A stretch of 64,000 nucleotides of DNA from contig NZ_BMTD01000002.1 of assembly GCF_014649495.1 (NCBI RefSeq), positions 372,001 to 436,000 of the forward strand, read 5' to 3'. The stretch's first letter is position 1; each line of letters opens with the position of its first letter. Position numbers and translations under genes: made by a program. Below the pieces are notes generated by a model, which was not told the origin of the DNA, ran no database searches, and was given only the letters and a program-made list of their open reading frames with translations. This DNA comes from Streptomyces filipinensis (lineage in GTDB: Bacteria; Actinomycetota; Actinomycetes; Streptomycetales; Streptomycetaceae). Shown piece after piece: positions 33,311-44,071 of the stretch.

Positions 33311-34033
33311 GTGAACCGACCCGAGATCCACGTCGAAGTCGCCCCCGCGCTCCACCTGTTCGTACCGGCCGCCCGACGGGCCGGCGCCACGCCGCTGGCC
33401 ACGGACGGCGTCTCGACCCTCGGCCATGTCATCGAGTCCCTCGGCGTCCCGCTGACCGAGGTGGGCGCACTGGTCGTGGACGGCCGCGAGGTGCCGGTGT
33501 CGCACATCCCGCAGGCTGGCGAGACGGTGCGGGTACGCCCGGTCGACCGCCCCCAGCGGGTCCCCGGCGCCCCGCTCCGCTTCCTCCTCGACGTCCACCT
33601 CGGCACCCTGGCCCGCCGGCTGCGTCTGCTCGGCGTGGACACGGCGTACGAGTCGACCGACATCGGCGACCCGGCGCTGGCCGCGCGGTCGGCGGCCGAG
33701 AAGCGGGTGATGCTCAGCCGCGACCGGGGCCTGCTGCGCCGCCGCGAACTGTGGGCCGGTGCCTTCGTCTACAGCACCCGCCCCGACGACCAGCTGCACG
33801 ACGTCCTCGACCGCTTCGCCCCCGACCTGACCCCGTGGACCCGCTGCACCGCCTGCAACGGCCTGCTGCGGCAGGCCACCAAGGCCGAGGTCGCCGACCA
33901 GCTCGAACACGGCACCCAGCGCTCCTACGACGTCTTCGCCCAGTGCACGGAATGCGGCCGCGCCTACTGGAAGGGCGCGCACCACGACCAGCTGGAGGCC
34001 ATCGTGGAGCGCGCCCTGGCGGAGCACGGTTAG
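33311..34033 (+). CDS. Mut7-C RNase-like protein with N-terminal ubiquitin-like domain
   Basis: A 240-residue protein. Residues 1-80 are the Mut7-C ubiquitin-like (MoaD/ThiS-type) domain (LGHVIESLGVPLTEVGALVV, DGREVPVSHIPQAGETVRV). Residues 90-238 are the Mut7-C domain, a PIN-like RNase fold with Asp residues in FLLDVHLGTLARRLRLLGVD and LSRDRGLLRR, then a zinc ribbon (TRCTACNG and QCTECGRAYW). It is expected to cut RNA in the cytosol, but its substrate is unknown. GTG start at 33311. The fusion is standard for the bacterial family. It is not evidently in an operon with the MFS pump; a 33-bp gap separates it from tetR. Confidence 0.88.
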   Translation: MNRPEIHVEVAPALHLFVPAARRAGATPLATDGVSTLGHVIESLGVPLTEVGALVVDGREVPVSHIPQAGETVRVRPVDRPQRVPGAPLRFLLDVHLGTLARRLRLLGVDTAYESTDIGDPALAARSAAEKRVMLSRDRGLLRRRELWAGAFVYSTRPDDQLHDVLDRFAPDLTPWTRCTACNGLLRQATKAEVADQLEHGTQRSYDVFAQCTECGRAYWKGAHHDQLEAIVERALAEHG

Positions 34034-34036
34034 CGC

Positions 34037-36439
34037 CTAGCGCCTGCCGGTGTCCCCCTTCTCGCAGGCGACGCCGTTGCGGTTGCGGTCCAGCCCCAGG
34101 GGGTCGTCGCCGCCGTTGACCTTCAGACGGCCGTAGTGGTTCTGCCCGAGCCAGGCGCAGCGCGCCGCCGGCGTCTTCCTCACCTGCGCCGGGAACACCG
34201 TCGGCACACAGACGTTGAGGGAGCCGTAGTGCCGGTCGCAGCCGGAGATCGTCGGGCTGACCGCCTGCGAGGTGCGCTTCGGGCCCGGGCCGGACTCCTT
34301 GCCGGACAGGGAGTCGGCGAAGGCGTGGACGTGCGGGGCGGCGGTGGTGGGGCTGAGGGCCGCCGGGCCCGTCAGGTGCACCCACCTGGCCACCGACGGC
34401 ACCCCGTTGGCGTCCACGGCGAAGAGCATGTACCAGCCGGGCGGGGCGACGTTCGGGTTGTTCGTCACGTTCAGGTCGACGTTGTTGCCGTCCACCGACA
34501 GCGGCAGGTCGACGAAACGCTGGTTCGGGTCGGAGGAGTGGGTGACCGCGGCGGGTCGGATCAACTCGGCCTTGGCGATGGGGTGGTCCACGGTGATCCG
34601 CTGGGTGTCGCCGTACTTCCACTCCTGGTTGATCAGTGACGTGATCGTGGGGCGGGTGCCCTTGTAGAGGTAGGGCGGGGTGTAGATCGACACGTTGTGG
34701 TTCCAGCTGCCGTTGCCGGGGTTGTCACCGGTGGCCATCACCCGGCCGTCCGGCAGCAGGAACGCCGAGGAGTGGTAGCCGCGGGACTCGGGGTCGGCGG
34801 TGACCGGGTCGAAGGTGTTGGTGCCGGGGTCGTAGATCGAGGACTCGTAGACCGGGTTGGCGCGGTTGTGCAGGGCGCCGCCGGTCTCCAGCACCTTGCC
34901 GTCGGGCAGCAGGACGGCGGAGACGTACATCTTGCCCTGGTTGCCGGTCTCGGCGACCTTGCCGGACCCGAGGTCGACCGTGCCCTGCGGGAGCGGCGGA
35001 CCGGCGACGTACGACGGGTTCGGCTGCTTGAGGTCGATCACGTCGGTCAGACGGTTCGCGTCCGGGTTGGAGTCGATGTTGCCGCCGCCGATGGTGAGGA
35101 CCCGCTGGTCCTGGGCGGGGGGCAACAGCACGCTCGCCGACTGGTCGCGCTCGTCCTTGTTCCGCAGCCCCGGGATCTGGGTGATCGTGTTGGCGTCGTA
35201 GTCGTAGACCGCGGAGCCCGTGCCGGGGATGTTGTTGCCGAAGACATGGCTGCCCGAGTAGAAGAGGCGGCCGTCCTGCATCAGGATCATCGACGGGTAC
35301 AGCCCCCAGAAGGACCAGGTCTGGTTGACCTTCCAGGTGGGCAGCCACTGCTGGTCCCGGTCCGACCAGCGGTCGGCGGTCACCGAGCCCGTGGAGTCCT
35401 CGCGCAGCCCGCCGAAGGTGATGACGTCACCGTTGCCCAGTTCCGTGGCCGACGGGTACCAGTGGGCGTCGTTGAGGTCGTTGGCCCTGGTGTAGGTCTC
35501 GGTCCCGGGGTCGAACAGGTACGAGTCCTTGAACCCCTCGTAGCCGTGCCCGCCCGCGACCGGGTACGCCTTGTTGCCGCTCAGCACGAGCACCCGGCCG
35601 TCCTGCAGCTGCACGTGCCCGGCGCAGAACAGGTCCTTCGGCGTGGGGATGACCTTGTACGTCCCGTTCGCCGGGTCGTACACCGCGGAGGTGAACGTGC
35701 CCGCGGCGAAGGCGTTCTCGCTGTTGCCCGAGCCGGCGATCAACAGCACCTTGCCGTTCCTGAGGACGACGGAGTGCATGGAGCGGACCGGGTTCTGCGT
35801 CGGCAGCACCGACCAACCGCCGTTGGCGCACTGGTCGTTCGTGCCCGTGCAGGTGGCGGGCGGGAGCGGGTCGGCGACCTGCTCCATGGTGTAGTCGTCG
35901 GTGGTGGCCGAGCCGGTGCCGTAGACGGAGACACCCCAGGTGATGCGGTCGGTGCCGGCCGGGATCTCGGGGGTCCGGACCGTGGCCTGGGTCCAGGCCG
36001 ACGCCATGTCGAGGGTCTTGACGTCGGTCCAGTACTGCCAGCCGGTCGTGCTGTCGTGCCGGAAGAGGGTGACGTTGGCGTCCGGGGTCGTGGTCTTGTA
36101 CCAGAGCCCCAGGTCGTACTGCTTGCCGACGCTCACCCCGGGCGCGCAGTCGGTGGACTCCGTGAGCATCGCCTTGCGATCGCCGTCGACCCGGCGGGTC
36201 AGGGTGACCTTCATGGCCTTCGTGCCGGAGTGTGCGTCGGAGGTGGTCTCGTAGGTGAAGTCGTTGTCTCCCCAGCCCGCCTTCTCCCAGCAGTACGGCA
36301 TGTCGCCGGTGCCGGCGGTCTCGAACCCGGGGTTCTTGACCAGGTTGGCGGCCTCGGCGCTCTGCGGCGAGGTGAGGAGCAGACCGGCGGTCAGGGCGCC
36401 CACCCCGACCATCGCGGTCCGTCTGCGGTACGTGCTCAC
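34037..36439 (-). CDS. Secreted copper-radical oxidase (glyoxal/galactose oxidase, GlxA-like) with C-terminal excalibur-like tail
   Basis: An 800-residue exported oxidase. A signal peptide (RRRTAMVGVGALTAGLLL, cut near AEA/AN) precedes a carbohydrate-binding-like beta domain (31-190), a kelch/glyoxal oxidase propeller (200-590) and DUF1929 (596-690). The copper/radical ligands match galactose oxidase: Cys272 (LFCAGH), Tyr328 (HWYPSAT), Tyr555-His556 (RGYHSSAFLLPDGRV) and His634 (THSSDPNQR). The last 70 residues have Cys pairs and an excalibur-like Ca motif (GLDRNRNGVACE), absent from S. lividans GlxA. GTG start at 36439 with AGGAGA. It is the last gene of the glycosyltransferase operon, so it likely oxidises the glycan made there to an aldehyde. 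Confidence 0.9.
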   Translation of the reverse strand: MSTYRRRTAMVGVGALTAGLLLTSPQSAEAANLVKNPGFETAGTGDMPYCWEKAGWGDNDFTYETTSDAHSGTKAMKVTLTRRVDGDRKAMLTESTDCAPGVSVGKQYDLGLWYKTTTPDANVTLFRHDSTTGWQYWTDVKTLDMASAWTQATVRTPEIPAGTDRITWGVSVYGTGSATTDDYTMEQVADPLPPATCTGTNDQCANGGWSVLPTQNPVRSMHSVVLRNGKVLLIAGSGNSENAFAAGTFTSAVYDPANGTYKVIPTPKDLFCAGHVQLQDGRVLVLSGNKAYPVAGGHGYEGFKDSYLFDPGTETYTRANDLNDAHWYPSATELGNGDVITFGGLREDSTGSVTADRWSDRDQQWLPTWKVNQTWSFWGLYPSMILMQDGRLFYSGSHVFGNNIPGTGSAVYDYDANTITQIPGLRNKDERDQSASVLLPPAQDQRVLTIGGGNIDSNPDANRLTDVIDLKQPNPSYVAGPPLPQGTVDLGSGKVAETGNQGKMYVSAVLLPDGKVLETGGALHNRANPVYESSIYDPGTNTFDPVTADPESRGYHSSAFLLPDGRVMATGDNPGNGSWNHNVSIYTPPYLYKGTRPTITSLINQEWKYGDTQRITVDHPIAKAELIRPAAVTHSSDPNQRFVDLPLSVDGNNVDLNVTNNPNVAPPGWYMLFAVDANGVPSVARWVHLTGPAALSPTTAAPHVHAFADSLSGKESGPGPKRTSQAVSPTISGCDRHYGSLNVCVPTVFPAQVRKTPAARCAWLGQNHYGRLKVNGGDDPLGLDRNRNGVACEKGDTGRR

Positions 36440-36470
36440 GCGGCTCTCCTTGCGGTCGTACGGTTGTGCT

Positions 36471-37637
36471 TCAGCGGGCGGACGCCGGGCCACGGCGCCG
36501 TCGCGGGAGATAGACCAGCGCTTCGGTACCGACGAAGCGCAGGACGAAGGTCAGCACCAGCGCCAGCGCGGTGGCCGGCAGCGCGCCCATGCCGAACCGG
36601 CCGACGAGGAGCGCGATCAGCGGGATGCGCAGCACCAGGTCGGCGTTGGCCAGCAGCGCGAACCGGCCCACCCGGTCCCACCAGCGGCGGTGCGCGCGCC
36701 GGTCGCGGAACAGCAGGTGCTCGATGAGCAGGAAGTTCCAGGCGACGCCGAACTGGTTGGCGAGGATCTCGGCGGGCACGTAGTGCACACCGAGAGCGAT
36801 GAGGGCGTAGAGGCCCAGGAGGTTCGGTACGAAGCCGCTCGCGCCGATCAGCCCGAAGCCGACCATGCGCGCGACCGGCGAGGCGGTCCGCAGGCCGGCC
36901 AGGTGGCGCAGGAATCGGAAGCCCTCCCGCGCGCTCGACTTGGACTCGCCGGCGAACCGGTCCTGGAAGACGAACGGCACCTCGGCGATGCGGCGCGGGC
37001 GGCTGCGGACGGCCAGTTCGAGGAGGATCTTGTACCCGAGGGGCCTCAGCACGTCGGCGGTGACGGCGCTGCGCCGGATGGCGAAGAAGCCGCTCATCGG
37101 GTCGCTGATGCCGCGCAGCCGGCGCGGGAAGAGGGCCTTGGCGAGCCAGGTGGCGCCGCGCGACACGGCCACCCGGTAGCCGCCGGCGAGCCCGGCCCGG
37201 CTGCCTCCCGCGATGTACCGGGAGGCGACGACGAGCCCGGCGTTCGCCCGCTCGCCGGCGGCCACCAGCTCCGGTACCAGCGACGGCGGATGCTGGCAGT
37301 CGCCGTCCATGACGACGATCCACTCCGAGGTCGCCGCCCTCAGTCCCTCGACGACCGCCCCGCCGAGCCCGCCGACGGGCTTTGCGCGGTGCAGCACTGC
37401 CACCGGGAACGGGCAGTCCTGGGCGGCCTCGCGGATCACCTCGGGGGTGTCGTCGGTGGAGTCGTCCACGAAGACGACCTCGCAGGGCAGCCGTGCGGGG
37501 ACGGACTCGGTGATCCGGTGCAGCAGCTGCCGGACGTTCGCGGACTCGTTGAAGGTCGGTACGACGATGGTGACGGCACCGGGCTCGGGTACTTCCGCGG
37601 CGTCGAGGCCGGGTACCGGGGCGGTGTACTCGCTCAT
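36471..37637 (-). CDS. Dolichyl-phosphate sugar synthase-like GT2 fused to GtrA domain
   Basis: A 388-residue membrane enzyme. Residues 20-250 are a GT2 domain of the DPM1 type: VTIVVPTFNESANVRQLLHR, EVVFVDDSTDDTPEVI, WIVVMDGDCQHPP (DxD-like) and SDPMSGFFAIRRS. Residues 260-375 are a GtrA domain with four helices (RMVGFGLIGASGFVPNLLGL, EILANQFGVAWNFLLIEHLL). It should load a sugar from a nucleotide donor onto polyprenyl phosphate and flip or anchor it. ATG at 37637 overlaps the upstream stop (ATGA). The product is the natural donor for the GT39-like enzyme encoded just upstream. Confidence 0.9.
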   Translation of the reverse strand: MSEYTAPVPGLDAAEVPEPGAVTIVVPTFNESANVRQLLHRITESVPARLPCEVVFVDDSTDDTPEVIREAAQDCPFPVAVLHRAKPVGGLGGAVVEGLRAATSEWIVVMDGDCQHPPSLVPELVAAGERANAGLVVASRYIAGGSRAGLAGGYRVAVSRGATWLAKALFPRRLRGISDPMSGFFAIRRSAVTADVLRPLGYKILLELAVRSRPRRIAEVPFVFQDRFAGESKSSAREGFRFLRHLAGLRTASPVARMVGFGLIGASGFVPNLLGLYALIALGVHYVPAEILANQFGVAWNFLLIEHLLFRDRRAHRRWWDRVGRFALLANADLVLRIPLIALLVGRFGMGALPATALALVLTFVLRFVGTEALVYLPRRRRGPASAR

Positions 37638-39286
37638 CGGGCGCCCCCCACGGCCGCGGCCCGGATCCGCCGGATCTCGATGCGGTCCTCTCCGCCGCCG
37701 AACGTGGCGACCGGCGTGGAGTGCTGGATGGCGGCCCTGACGTTCGGCAGGTCCTTGGCGTCGCGGCGGACGGTCGGCGAGGCGACGACGTAGTCGATGT
37801 CCCGCCAGCCGTGCGGCATGGTCCTGGAGACGGCAGGGTCGAGGTCGGCCTTGTAGAACCAGATGGCGCCGAGCCCGGGGCGGTAGCCGGCGTGCACGAG
37901 GTCCAGCCAGAGGGCGTCGTCGACGAGGACGCGGGTGTGCCCGGGGTCGGCCACCTCGGTGCCGAGCCAGTGGGAGGCCTGCCGGTAGGGCCGGTTGGCG
38001 TCGGCGGTGACGGCGGTGCGGTCGCCGTCGTACCAGTGCGGTACGACATAGGCGCCGGCGGCGAGGGCGAGCACGGCGGCGAGCGCGTACCTGCCGCCGG
38101 TGAGGTACCGGTGCTCGCTCTCCTTGCGCCACCTGCTGATGACCGCCAGGGCGACGGAGGCGGCGCCGCCGGCGAGGACCAGGGCGAGGAAGGGCAGCGC
38201 GCCGATGACGTACATGGCGGGCAGATAGCCGCCCGGACGCAGGGCCACGGCGGCGAGGACGGCGACCGTGAGGGCCGGTCCGGCGAGGGCGCGGGCGGTG
38301 ACCGACCAGCGCCAGGTGAGCAGCAGGAGCAGGGCTCCGGCGAGGCCGCCGAGCGGCAGGACGCGGTCGTAGTACAGCCACGAGTGCAGGACGCCGTACG
38401 AGCCGGAGCCCTTGTCGAGGATGAATCCGGAACCCGGCCTGGACATCTGGTACGTGATCCCGTCCCAGAGCGAGACGTGTCCGGCGCCGGGCAGCAACTC
38501 GCCCTTGAGCAGGGCGAACAGCGGGTACGAGAAGCCGGTCAGGGCGCAGGCGGTGACGGCTCCGGTGAGGGCGAACTTGCGCGTGTCGCGGTGGCTGTTG
38601 CGCCACATGGTGACGAACAGGGCGGGCAGGACGACGAGCATCGTCTCCTTGGTGAGGACGCCCGCGGCGGCGGCGAGGCCCGCGCCGAAGTGGTGCCAGA
38701 GGTGGCGGCTGGGCGAGGCGGCGAGGCAGAACGCCAGCAGCAGCCACGTCACCGCGATGTTGTCGAGGAAGATCTCCCGGCTGAGGACCACCGCGAGCGG
38801 GGAGAGCCCGAACAGGGCCATGCCGAGTCCGGCGGCCCACCGGGGCAGGGAGAGCCGGCGGCCGAGGACGTAGACGAGGACCGCGCTGACCCCGCTGATC
38901 CCGAGCATGACGAGCCGCATGGTGGCGACGGTCATCGCGCCGGGGCTGAGGGCCGAAGGGAGCCAGCTGAGCAGGGCTATCTGGATCCAGCCGAGCGGTG
39001 GGTGGTCGTACCAGTAGGTGTAGTGGGCCAGGCCCCGGCCCTGCTGGACGGCCCAGGCCTGGGCGAGGTAGGTGCCCTCGTCGTCGCTGAGGGTCGGGTA
39101 GTCGGCGATGTTCCAGCCCTGGACGACGAGGATCGCCGTGAGCAGGACACCGCACAGCAGAAGGTCGGGACGGGAGGAGCGGAGCCGCACCGGCGGCTGC
39201 GTTCGACCGGTCGAACGTGTCGTGGGCACAGGTGGGCGCTGCGCGGGGACCTTCGCTGCGGTCACCGCGGGAAGTGTGGAGGTCAC
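37634..39286 (-). CDS. GT39/ArnT-like polytopic glycosyltransferase
   Basis: A 550-residue membrane protein of the PMT/ArnT superfamily with 11-13 hydrophobic helices. The first outer loop has the catalytic acidic motif SDDEGTYLAQAWAVQQGRGL followed by YTYWYDHPPLGW, and LSREIFLDNIAVTWLLLAF continues the family pattern. Residues after about 440 form an extracellular soluble domain (VLVDDALWLDLVHAGY). These enzymes transfer a sugar from a polyprenyl-phosphate donor to lipid, protein or glycan outside the membrane. GTG at 39286 overlaps the upstream gene by 4 bp, as does its own stop with the downstream gene, so all are translationally coupled. Confidence 0.87.
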   Translation of the reverse strand: MTSTLPAVTAAKVPAQRPPVPTTRSTGRTQPPVRLRSSRPDLLLCGVLLTAILVVQGWNIADYPTLSDDEGTYLAQAWAVQQGRGLAHYTYWYDHPPLGWIQIALLSWLPSALSPGAMTVATMRLVMLGISGVSAVLVYVLGRRLSLPRWAAGLGMALFGLSPLAVVLSREIFLDNIAVTWLLLAFCLAASPSRHLWHHFGAGLAAAAGVLTKETMLVVLPALFVTMWRNSHRDTRKFALTGAVTACALTGFSYPLFALLKGELLPGAGHVSLWDGITYQMSRPGSGFILDKGSGSYGVLHSWLYYDRVLPLGGLAGALLLLLTWRWSVTARALAGPALTVAVLAAVALRPGGYLPAMYVIGALPFLALVLAGGAASVALAVISRWRKESEHRYLTGGRYALAAVLALAAGAYVVPHWYDGDRTAVTADANRPYRQASHWLGTEVADPGHTRVLVDDALWLDLVHAGYRPGLGAIWFYKADLDPAVSRTMPHGWRDIDYVVASPTVRRDAKDLPNVRAAIQHSTPVATFGGGEDRIEIRRIRAAAVGGAR

Positions 39287-40602
39287 GCAGGAAGGTCCTC
39301 TCGGAGGGGCTCGGCCGCGGTGAGGTGCGCGCCGACGTGCGTGGTCAACTCCCAGTCGTTACGGCCGCGTTGCTCGCGCCACACGGCGCGGATCGCGGCA
39401 CCGGCGAGGAGGACCTGGTAGAAGGGGCCGCCGACGATGAGCTTCACGTAGTGGACGAGGCGGACCCGCAGGTCGTACTGCTTGCCGAAGTCGTGCAGCC
39501 CGACCACCTCGAAGACGAAGGTGACGGCGGCGGTGACCAGCGGCAGGAAGGTGAGGAAGGCGACGCCGACGGGGACGTCGAGGAAGAGCGCGACGGCCGC
39601 GTTGAGCGGGATGATCACGCCGGAGAAGGCCTGCAGGAACGGCGTCATCAGCGTGTAGCGGGCGAGCAACCGCTGGCCGAACGCGGGCAGTTGTTTCCAG
39701 TCCTTCTTCCGGTACACCTGCAGGAAGCCCTGGTTCCACCGGGTGCGCTGCTTGAGCAGCGACATCAGGGAGCCGGGTGTCTCCTCGCGCGTGACCATGT
39801 CGGAGTCGTAGGCGACGACGACCTTCTTGCCGACGCTGGACAGCCGTACGCCCAGGTCGCAGTCCTCGGCGAGGCAGTCGGGGTCCCAGCCGTCCGCTTC
39901 CCTGAGGACGTCGGTCCGTACGAACACGGTGTTCCCGCCGAGCGGGATGAACCCCTTCTGCGCGTGCAGGTGCAGCCGCGAGCGGAACCAGAAGAAGTAC
40001 TCCAGGCAGTTGCGCAGGCTGTACCAGCTGGAGTGGAAGTTGATGAGCTGGACCCCGCCCTGGACGACGTCCGCCCGGGTGGTGCGGAAGGCGTGGTCGA
40101 CGTGGGCGAGCAGCTCCGGATGGACCTGGTCCTCGGCGTCGAAGACCCCGACGACGTCACCGCGGCAGTGCGGCAGCGCCGTGTTCATGGCCTTCGGTTT
40201 GTTCTTCTTCTCGTGGGTGTCGACGACGACCCGGACGCGCGGGTCACGGGCGGCGGCCTGCTCGGCCACCGCCGTGGTCTCCGGATCGTCGTGGCCGACG
40301 ATCACGATGATCTCGAAGTCGGTGTGTGTGGACTCCAGCAGCCGCTGGATGGTGTGGTCCAGCACCGCCTGCTCGTGCCGGGCCGGCAACAGCAGTGAGA
40401 ACGACAGGTGTTCGCCGCCGTCCGGTCTGCCGAACCGGGTGGAGGCCAGCACCTCGGGCGTACGCCACGCGTGCATCTGCCACCACAGGGTGAAGCCTGC
40501 CATCCAGAACAGGGCCAGTGAGACGGCAGCGATGAAGACAGACGTGAGCAAAAAGATCCCCCCAGATCCCCGAAACCCCCTGTGCACGCGACGGTGTGTC
40601 AC
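39283..40602 (-). CDS. Processive family 2 glycosyltransferase (cellulose/hyaluronan synthase-like)
   Basis: A 439-residue membrane synthase. An N-terminal helix (IFLLTSVFIAAVSLALFW), the GT2 domain with DAED at 155-158, AEDCDLGVRL at 245 and the processive Q(R/Q)xRW motif as QRTRW at 285-289, then three or four C-terminal helices (FSGVIIPLNAAVALFLDVPV, FLTFLPLVTAAVTFVFEVVG). The D,D,D,QxxRW set marks enzymes that extend beta-glycans and extrude them. It resembles CslA, which in Streptomyces is paired with the copper oxidase GlxA for tip glycan formation. GTG start at 40602 has a weak ribosome site; it heads the operon. The sugar made is unknown. Confidence 0.9.
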   Translation of the reverse strand: MTHRRVHRGFRGSGGIFLLTSVFIAAVSLALFWMAGFTLWWQMHAWRTPEVLASTRFGRPDGGEHLSFSLLLPARHEQAVLDHTIQRLLESTHTDFEIIVIVGHDDPETTAVAEQAAARDPRVRVVVDTHEKKNKPKAMNTALPHCRGDVVGVFDAEDQVHPELLAHVDHAFRTTRADVVQGGVQLINFHSSWYSLRNCLEYFFWFRSRLHLHAQKGFIPLGGNTVFVRTDVLREADGWDPDCLAEDCDLGVRLSSVGKKVVVAYDSDMVTREETPGSLMSLLKQRTRWNQGFLQVYRKKDWKQLPAFGQRLLARYTLMTPFLQAFSGVIIPLNAAVALFLDVPVGVAFLTFLPLVTAAVTFVFEVVGLHDFGKQYDLRVRLVHYVKLIVGGPFYQVLLAGAAIRAVWREQRGRNDWELTTHVGAHLTAAEPLREDLPA

Positions 40603-40787
40603 GCCGTCGCGTCGCCGTGAAGAGACTAGGGAAGATCTGTGAAGCCCGTGAGCCGTTCTGATAAATAGCCTGTTTCGGAACGGGGGTGGGGGTAGTGGGA
40701 TCTATCCGAACACCTGCTCACATTCGGACAGTTCGCACTTTGTCGATCCGATGTGTTCGTGCAGCTCAGCGCCTGGCCCGGTGCGGG

Positions 40788-42801
<2,014 letters not shown>

Positions 42802-42821
<20 letters not shown>

Positions 42822-43392
42822 CGTTCCACTCTCCCACGGGCTCGGGCGCGGCGTAGAAGCGCAGGTTCACGTGGCGTGCCCCCTCGGGGGCGTCCTCGCG
42901 GGTGTGGCCGTAGAGGTCGAGCAGTTCGTGGTAGGCGCGGACGAAGGCGTGCAGGTTCTCCTTGGTCATCCAGGTGCCGCTGCGCTGCACCTGGGCCCAG
43001 CCCTCGGGTCCGCGGTACTCCTCGTGGGCGCGGCGGAAGAGCCGGGTGTCGGCCTCGATCTTCAGCAGGGCGAGCTGCTCGGCGGCCGCGTACTCCTCGG
43101 GGCTCATCGTGGCCGGGTCGGGCGTGGTGTGCCGGAAGGGGAGGCCCCGCCACCACCTCTCGCGCCCGCCGGACTTCTCGGGGATCTCCTCGATGAGCCG
43201 CTGCTCGGCGAGTTTGCGCAGGTGGTAGCTGGTGGTGCCGGAGCTCTCGCCGAGTTCGCGGGCGAGCACGGTGGAGTTCGCCTCGCCGTGCCGGCCGAGG
43301 TAGTCGAGGATCCGGCGGCGCAGGGGGTTGCCGAGGGACTTGTAGAGAGCGGTGCGCTCCAGGCTGGACATCTCGGGCATGCCGTCGGTCAT
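42802..43392 (-). CDS. ArsR-like winged-helix regulator
   Basis: A 196-residue regulator. The N-terminal HTH is [59 protein letters not shown] with a wing GGRERWWRG; the C-terminal half is helical ([35 protein letters not shown]). This is the HTH_20/DUF4180-like actinobacterial group. The ATG at 43392 is the sensible start; the frame extends to 43608. It diverges from a small membrane protein gene, and direct repeats in the shared promoter are its probable targets. No metal-binding Cys cluster is present. Confidence 0.87.
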
Positions 43393-43442
43393 GCGGCCAC
43401 GGTAACCCTGAGAACCCTGAGAAGCCCCTGAGGTGTGCCGAT

Positions 43443-43476
43443 TTTTCTTTGCAGACTTTTCTCTGCGGTCTACGGT
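43443..43476 (+). promoter_or_regulatory. Promoter with tandem TTTTCT-type repeats, probable ArsR-like operator
   Basis: TTTTCTTTGCAG (43443-43454) and TTTTCTCTGCGG (43457-43468) are direct repeats 14 bp apart; within them GCAGA and TCTGC form a short inverted repeat. They overlap a TTGCAG -35 (43449-43454) and TACGGT -10 (43471-43476), 16-bp spacing, which drives the rightward membrane protein gene. The divergent ArsR-like regulator is a likely binder. Confidence 0.65.
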
Positions 43477-43526
43477 GGAGGCAGTCGATCGGAGGCTGTC
43501 GGCGCGCGCGACGAGAGGGGGCGGAC

Positions 43527-43907
43527 GTGAGGAAGAAGTGGCCCTGGGTTCTCCTGGGAGCGACGGCGGTCCTGCTGGTGCCGTGGATGGTGGTGCTGGC
43601 CGTGACACTGCCGGGCAGCACGGAGGTGGACCACTGGCCGCTGGCCTGGGTCGGCCTCGACGTCCTCATGGCCACGGGCTGCGCGGCGACGGCCCTGCTC
43701 GGCCTGCGCGGCGACGCCAGAGCCCGCCTCACGGCCTCGGCGACGGCGTCGATGGCGGTACTGGACGCCTGGTTCGACATCACCACAGCGGGCGCGGGCG
43801 CCCCCCTGACCGAGGCCCTGCTGTGCGCGCTGGCGGAGGCGGGCCTGGCCGGGGCGTGCGTGTACCTGGCGGTGGGCGGCTGCCCGGACCGGTGCCGGAC
43901 GAGATGA
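43527..43907 (+). CDS. Small integral membrane protein
   Basis: A 126-residue protein with four predicted helices: WPWVLLGATAVLLVPWMVVLA, WPLAWVGLDVLMATGCAATAL, LTASATASMAVLDAWFDITTA and ALAEAGLAGACVYLAVGG. The pattern WxGLDxxM and DAWFDI marks a common actinobacterial small membrane family, whose function is unknown. The GTG at 43527 follows GAGAGGGGGCGG; the open frame reaches 43449. It is transcribed from the promoter with TTTTCT repeats and is likely the main target of the divergent ArsR-like regulator. Transport or sensing roles are possible but unsupported. Confidence 0.78.
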   Translation: MRKKWPWVLLGATAVLLVPWMVVLAVTLPGSTEVDHWPLAWVGLDVLMATGCAATALLGLRGDARARLTASATASMAVLDAWFDITTAGAGAPLTEALLCALAEAGLAGACVYLAVGGCPDRCRTR

Positions 43908-44071
43908 CCTCACCGGCCCCCGGTCGCTTCGGCGATGCGGCGAGGTCAGCACACGCATCGGCGCCCGGCCCGTGAGAGCGTCCCCTCCACGCACACAGGG
44001 CGGTCGCGGCAACTCCCCGACTCCCCACCGAGAACCACCCCTCCCGCTTCCGCGTCCTGGGAAGGACACTC

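Noticed and set aside
34697-36727. A 676-codon frame antisense to the copper oxidase
   Set aside because: The oxidase on the opposite strand has clear catalytic residues and a signal peptide; the antisense product has none.
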